Source of the DNA: Apostichopus japonicus
Taxonomy: Eukaryota > Echinodermata > Holothuroidea > Aspidochirotida > Stichopodidae
NCBI RefSeq assembly: GCF_037975245.1
Contig: NW_027288845.1
Location: forward strand, 62,001-126,000
Direction: 5' to 3'
DNA length: 64,000 nucleotides
Shown here piece after piece: positions 60,101 through 64,000 of the stretch. The notes under the pieces are model-generated. The model saw only the letters and a program-made list of their open reading frames with translations, had not been told where the DNA came from and searched no databases. A program made the translations under genes and the position numbers. Each line of letters opens with the position of its first letter. Within the stretch, counting starts at the first letter, position 1.

Positions 60101-62700
60101 AGATTTATATCAGCTGCTGTCGTGGCGCGGTTGGTTGCGCTCGAGAGCGTGACGTGTTTTGGGTCCTGGGCTCGAGACCCGGCCACGGCAGTTTGCTTTT
60201 GCAGCGCTCTCATAGGGTTCTCTGGAACTTTAAGTATTAGGAACGAACATAGATTTATATCAGCTGCTGTCGTGGCGCGGTTGGTTGCGCTCGAGAGCGT
60301 GACGTGTTTTGGGTCCTGGGCTCGAGACCCGACCACGGCAGTTTGCTTTTGCAGCGCTCTCATAGGGTTCTCTGGAACTTTAAGTATTAGGAACGAACAT
60401 AGATTTATATCAGCTGCTGTCGTGGCGCGGTTGGTTGCGCTCGAGAGCGTGACGTGTTTTGGGTCCTGGGCTCGAGACCCGACCACGGCAGTTTGCTTTT
60501 GCAGCGCTCTCATAGGGTTCTCTGGAACTTTAAGTATTAGGAACGAACATAGATTTATATCAGCTGCTGTCGTGGCGCGGTTGGTTGCGCTCGAGAGCGT
60601 GACGTATTTTGGGTCCTGGGCTCGAGACCCGGCCACGGCAGTTTGCTTGTGCAGCGCTCTCATAGGGTTCTCTGGAACTTTAAGTATTAGGAACGAACAT
60701 AGATTTATATCAGCTGCTGTCGTGGCGCGGTTGGTTGCGCTCGAGAGCGTGACGTGTTTTGGGTCCTGGGCTCGAGACCCGACCACGGCAGTTTGCTTTT
60801 GCAGCGCTCTCATAGGGTTCTCTGGAACTTTAAGTATTAGGAACGAACATAGATTTATATCAGCTGCTGTCGTGGCGCGGTTGGTTGCGCTCGAGAGCGT
60901 GACGTGTTTTGGGTCCTGGGCTCGAGACCCGGCCACGGCAGTTTGCTTTTGCAGCGCTCTCATAGGGTTCTCTGGAACTTTAAGTATTAGGAACGAACAT
61001 AGATTTATATCAGCTGCTGTCGTGGCGCGGTTGGTTGCGCTCGAGAGCGTGACGTGTTTTGGGTCCTGGGCTCGAGACCCGGCCACGGCAGTTTGCTTTT
61101 GCAGCGCTCTCATAGGGTTCTCTGGAACTTTAAGTATTAGGAACGAACATAGATTTATATCAGCTGCTGTCGTGGCGCGGTTGGTTGCGCTCGAGAGCGT
61201 GACGTGTTTTGGGTCCTGGGCTCGAGACCCGGCCACGGCAGTTTGCTTTTGCAGCGCTCTCATAGGGTTCTCTGGAACTTTAAGTATTAGGAACGAACAT
61301 AGATTTATATCAGCTGCTGTCGTGGCGCGGTTGGTTGCGCTCGAGAGCGTGACGTGTTTTGGGTCCTGGGCTCGAGACCCGACCACGGCAGTTTGCTTTT
61401 GCAGCGCTCTCATAGGGTTCTCTGGAACTTTAAGTATTAGGAACGAACATAGATTTATATCAGCTGCTGTCGTGGCGCGGTTGGTTGCGCTCGAGAGCGT
61501 GACGTGTTTTGGGTCCTGGGCTCGAGACCCGACCACGGCAGTTTGCTTTTGCAGCGCTCTCATAGGGTTCTCTGGAACTTTAAGTATTAGGAACGAACAT
61601 AGATTTATATCAGCTGCTGTCGTGGCGCGGTTGGTTGCGCTCGAGAGCGTGACGTGTTTTGGGTCCTGGGCTCGAGACCCGGCCACGGCAGTTTGCTTTT
61701 GCAGCGCTCTCATAGGGTTCTCTGGAACTTTAAGTATTAGGAACGAACATAGATTTATATCAGCTGCTGTCGTGGCGCGGTTGGTTGCGCTCGAGAGCGT
61801 GACGTGTTTTGGGTCCTGGGCTCGAGACCCGACCACGGCAGTTTGCTTTTGCAGCGCTCTCATAGGGTTCTCTGGAACTTTAAGTATTAGGAACGAACAT
61901 AGATTTATATCAGCTGCTGTCGTGGCGCGGTTGGTTGCGCTCGAGAGCGTGACGTGTTTTGGGTCCTGGGCTCGAGACCCGGCCACGGCAGTTTGCTTTT
62001 GCAGCGCTCTCATAGGGTTCTCTGGAACTTTAAGTATTAGGAACGAACATAGATTTATATCAGCTGCTGTCGTGGCGCGGTTGGTTGCGCTCGAGAGCGT
62101 GACGTGTTTTGGGTCCTGGGCTCGAGACCCGACCACGGCAGTTTGCTTTTGCAGCGCTCTCATAGGGTTCTCTGGAACTTTAAGTATTAGGAACGAACAT
62201 AGATTTATATCAGCTGCTGTCGTGGCGCGGTTGGTTGCGCTCGAGAGCGTGACGTGTTTTGGGTCCTGGGCTCGAGACCCGGCCACGGCAGTTTGCTTTT
62301 GCAGCGCTCTCATAGGGTTCTCTGGAACTTTAAGTATTAGGAACGAACATAGATTTATATCAGCTGCTGTCGTGGCGCGGTTGGTTGCGCTCGAGAGCGT
62401 GACGTGTTTTGGGTCCTGGGCTCGAGACCCGACCACGGCAGTTTGCTTTTGCAGCGCTCTCATAGGGTTCTCTGGAACTTTAAGTATTAGGAACGAACAT
62501 AGATTTATATCAGCTGCTGTCGTGGCGCGGTTGGTTGCGCTCGAGAGCGTGACGTGTTTTGGGTCCTGGGCTTGAGACCCGGCCACGGCAGTTTGCTTTT
62601 GCAGCGCTCTCATAGGGTTCTCTGGAACTTTAAGTATTAGGAACGAACATAGATTTATATCAGCTGCTGTCGTGGCGCGGTTGGTTGCGCTCGAGAGCGT

Positions 62701-63150
62701 GACGTGTTTTGGGTCCTGGGCTCGAGACCCGACCACGGCAGTTTGCTTTTGCAGCGCTCTCATAGGGTTCTCTGGAACTTTAAGTATTAGGAACGAACAT
62801 AGTGTTATATCAGCTGCTGTCGTGGCGCGGTTGGTTGCGCTCGAGAGCGTGACGTGTTTTGGGTCCTGGGCTCGAGACCCGACCACGGCAGTTTGCTTTT
62901 GCAGCGCTCTCATAGGGTTCTCTGGAACTTTAAGTATTAGGAACGAACATAGTGTTATATCAGCTGCTGTCGTGGCGCGGTTGGTTGCGCTCGAGAGCGT
63001 GACGTGTTTTGGGTCCTGGGCTCGAGACCCGACCACGGCAGTTTGCTTTTGCAGCGCTCTCATAGGGTTCTCTGGAACTTTAAGTATTAGGAACGAACAT
63101 AGTGTTATATCAGCTGCTGTCGTGGCGCGGTTGGTTGCGCTCGAGAGCGT
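62701..63150 (+). repeat. Three adjacent monomers sharing a double substitution at 103-104
   Basis: Monomers 419-421 have TG in place of AT at positions 103-104, just at the start of the TATA-like stretch, and all are A32. The change is unique to this trio, indicating a local triplication. Confidence 0.8.
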
Positions 63151-63300
63151 GACGTGTTTTGGGTCCTGGGCTCGAGACCCGGCCACGGCAGTTTGCTTTT
63201 GCAGCGCTCTCATAGGGTTCTCTGGAACTTTAAGTATTAGGAACGAACATAGATTTATATCAGCTGCTGTCGTGGCGCGGTTGGTTGCGCTCGAGAGCGT

Positions 63301-63900
63301 GACGTGTTTTGGGTCCTGGGCTCGGGACCCGACCACGGCAGTTTGCTTTTGCAGCGCTCTCATAGGGTTCTCTGGAACTTTAAGTATTAGGAACGAACAT
63401 AGATTTATATCAGCTGCTGTCGTGGCGCGGTTGGTTGCGCTCGAGAGCGTGACGTGTTTTGGGTCCTGGGCTCGAGACCCGACCACGGCAGTTTGCTTTT
63501 GCAGCGCTCTCATAGGGTTCTCTGTAACTTTAAGTATTAGGAACGAACATAGATTTATATCAGCTGCTGTCGTGGCGCGGTTGGTTGCGCTCGAGAGCGT
63601 GACGTGTTTTGGGTCCTGGGCTCGAGACCCGGCCACGGCAGTTTGCTTTTGCAGCGCTCTCATAGGGTTCTCTGGAACTTTAAGTATTAGGAACGAACAT
63701 AGATTTATATCAGCTGCTGTCGTGGCGCGGTTGGTTGCGCTCGAGAGCGTGACGTGTTTTGGGTCCTGGGCTCGAGACCCGACCACGGCAGTCTGCTTTT
63801 GCAGCGCTCTCATAGGGTTCTCTGGAACTTTAAGTATTAGGAACGAACATAGATTTATATCAGCTGCTGTCGTGGCGCGGTTGGTTGCGCTCGAGAGCGT
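63301..63900 (+). repeat. Four-monomer marker block, copy at right
   Basis: Monomers 423-426 are A32 with A25G; A32 with G75T; G32; and A32 with T43C, the order of monomers 195-199 with one monomer fewer. T43C continues into the partial monomer 427 (63901-64000), which is G32, so local expansion has begun around it. Confidence 0.7.
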
Positions 63901-64000
63901 GACGTGTTTTGGGTCCTGGGCTCGAGACCCGGCCACGGCAGTCTGCTTTTGCAGCGCTCTCATAGGGTTCTCTGGAACTTTAAGTATTAGGAACGAACAT

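Larger units (their letters stand above)
1..64000 (+). repeat. Tandem satellite array, 150-bp monomer, 426.67 copies
   Basis: Every 150 bases the same unit recurs in the same orientation from the first to the last base, and the phase at base 63961 is identical to that at base 61, so there is no net indel in 426 copies. Monomer composition is A26 C33 G47 T44, giving 53% GC and a G+T-rich plus strand (91 of 150). Two XhoI-type CTCGAG sites per monomer lie at positions 21-26 and 140-145 and would cut the array into 119 and 31 bp pieces. The main polymorphisms are G/A at position 32 and T/C at position 85; other substitutions are rare and often shared by several monomers. The length is close to one nucleosome core, as is common for satellites. 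The family is not one I recognise by name. No flanking DNA is visible, so both array ends lie outside the window. Confidence 0.99.

Noticed and set aside
37922-62575. 8,217-codon plus-strand open frame
   Set aside because: It is the same frame, ended by C23T at 62573 creating TGA. It is a by-product of the satellite period.
49549-63963. 4,804-codon minus-strand open frame
   Set aside because: One minus frame of the monomer also lacks a stop; this stretch ends at G51A in monomer 331 (49551). Two open frames out of six for a 50-codon unit is unremarkable by chance.
1-64000. CRISPR array
   Set aside because: The period is regular but there are no variable spacers: the whole 150-bp unit is conserved, and it is far longer than CRISPR repeat-spacer units.

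Overview
The whole 64 kb window is one uninterrupted tandem satellite array. Its monomer is 150 bp, repeated head to tail 426 full times plus a final 100 bp, all in one orientation and one phase. Line-by-line reading shows no net insertion or deletion: monomer n always occupies 150(n-1)+1 to 150n, and that numbering is used below. No conventional gene, mobile element, rRNA, CRISPR array or unique flanking DNA is present. An array this long and homogeneous points to a eukaryotic satellite (pericentromeric, centromeric, subtelomeric or sex/B-chromosome heterochromatin). The taxon cannot be read from the sequence. The consensus is about 53% GC. It keeps 12 CpG per monomer (observed/expected about 1.16), so it lacks the CpG decay typical of old methylated vertebrate satellites.

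The monomer has two 75-bp halves. One half (monomer positions 116-150 continuing into 1-40 of the next) looks like a tRNA body. It has a 7-nt acceptor stem pairing 6/7, a D arm with a GGTTGG loop, an A box matching at 11 of 12 positions, a T arm with a one-mismatch B box, and a discriminator A. A T4 run follows 7 nt downstream. The anticodon arm is unrecognisable and an internal T4 run is present, so it is not a working tRNA gene. It is best described as a tRNA-derived, possibly Pol III-competent, satellite monomer. The other 75 bp (41-115) is unrecognised sequence with an 8-bp RNA hairpin and a TATA-like stretch.

Layout by variant markers: 301-14700 holds three higher-order repeat units of 36, 28 and 32 monomers. 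15001-19350 holds a 14/15-monomer tandem duplication. 19951-30600 is a mixed domain with rare variants, including a 4-monomer mini-HOR at 24151-25650. 30601-32700 is a run of 14 apparently identical consensus monomers. 33601-38250 is a duplicated block offset by about 16 monomers. 38851-40950 is a second run of 14 near-identical monomers. 40951-50100 is mixed. 50101-57150 is a domain rich in a T85C haplotype and almost free of the A32 variant. 57151-64000 is mixed, ending in a block that copies 29101-29850. Two polymorphisms, G/A at position 32 and T/C at position 85, carry most of the variation. Excluding position 32, a hand tally gives roughly 0.2% divergence. The long open frames in the array follow from 150 being 3 x 50 and are not genes.
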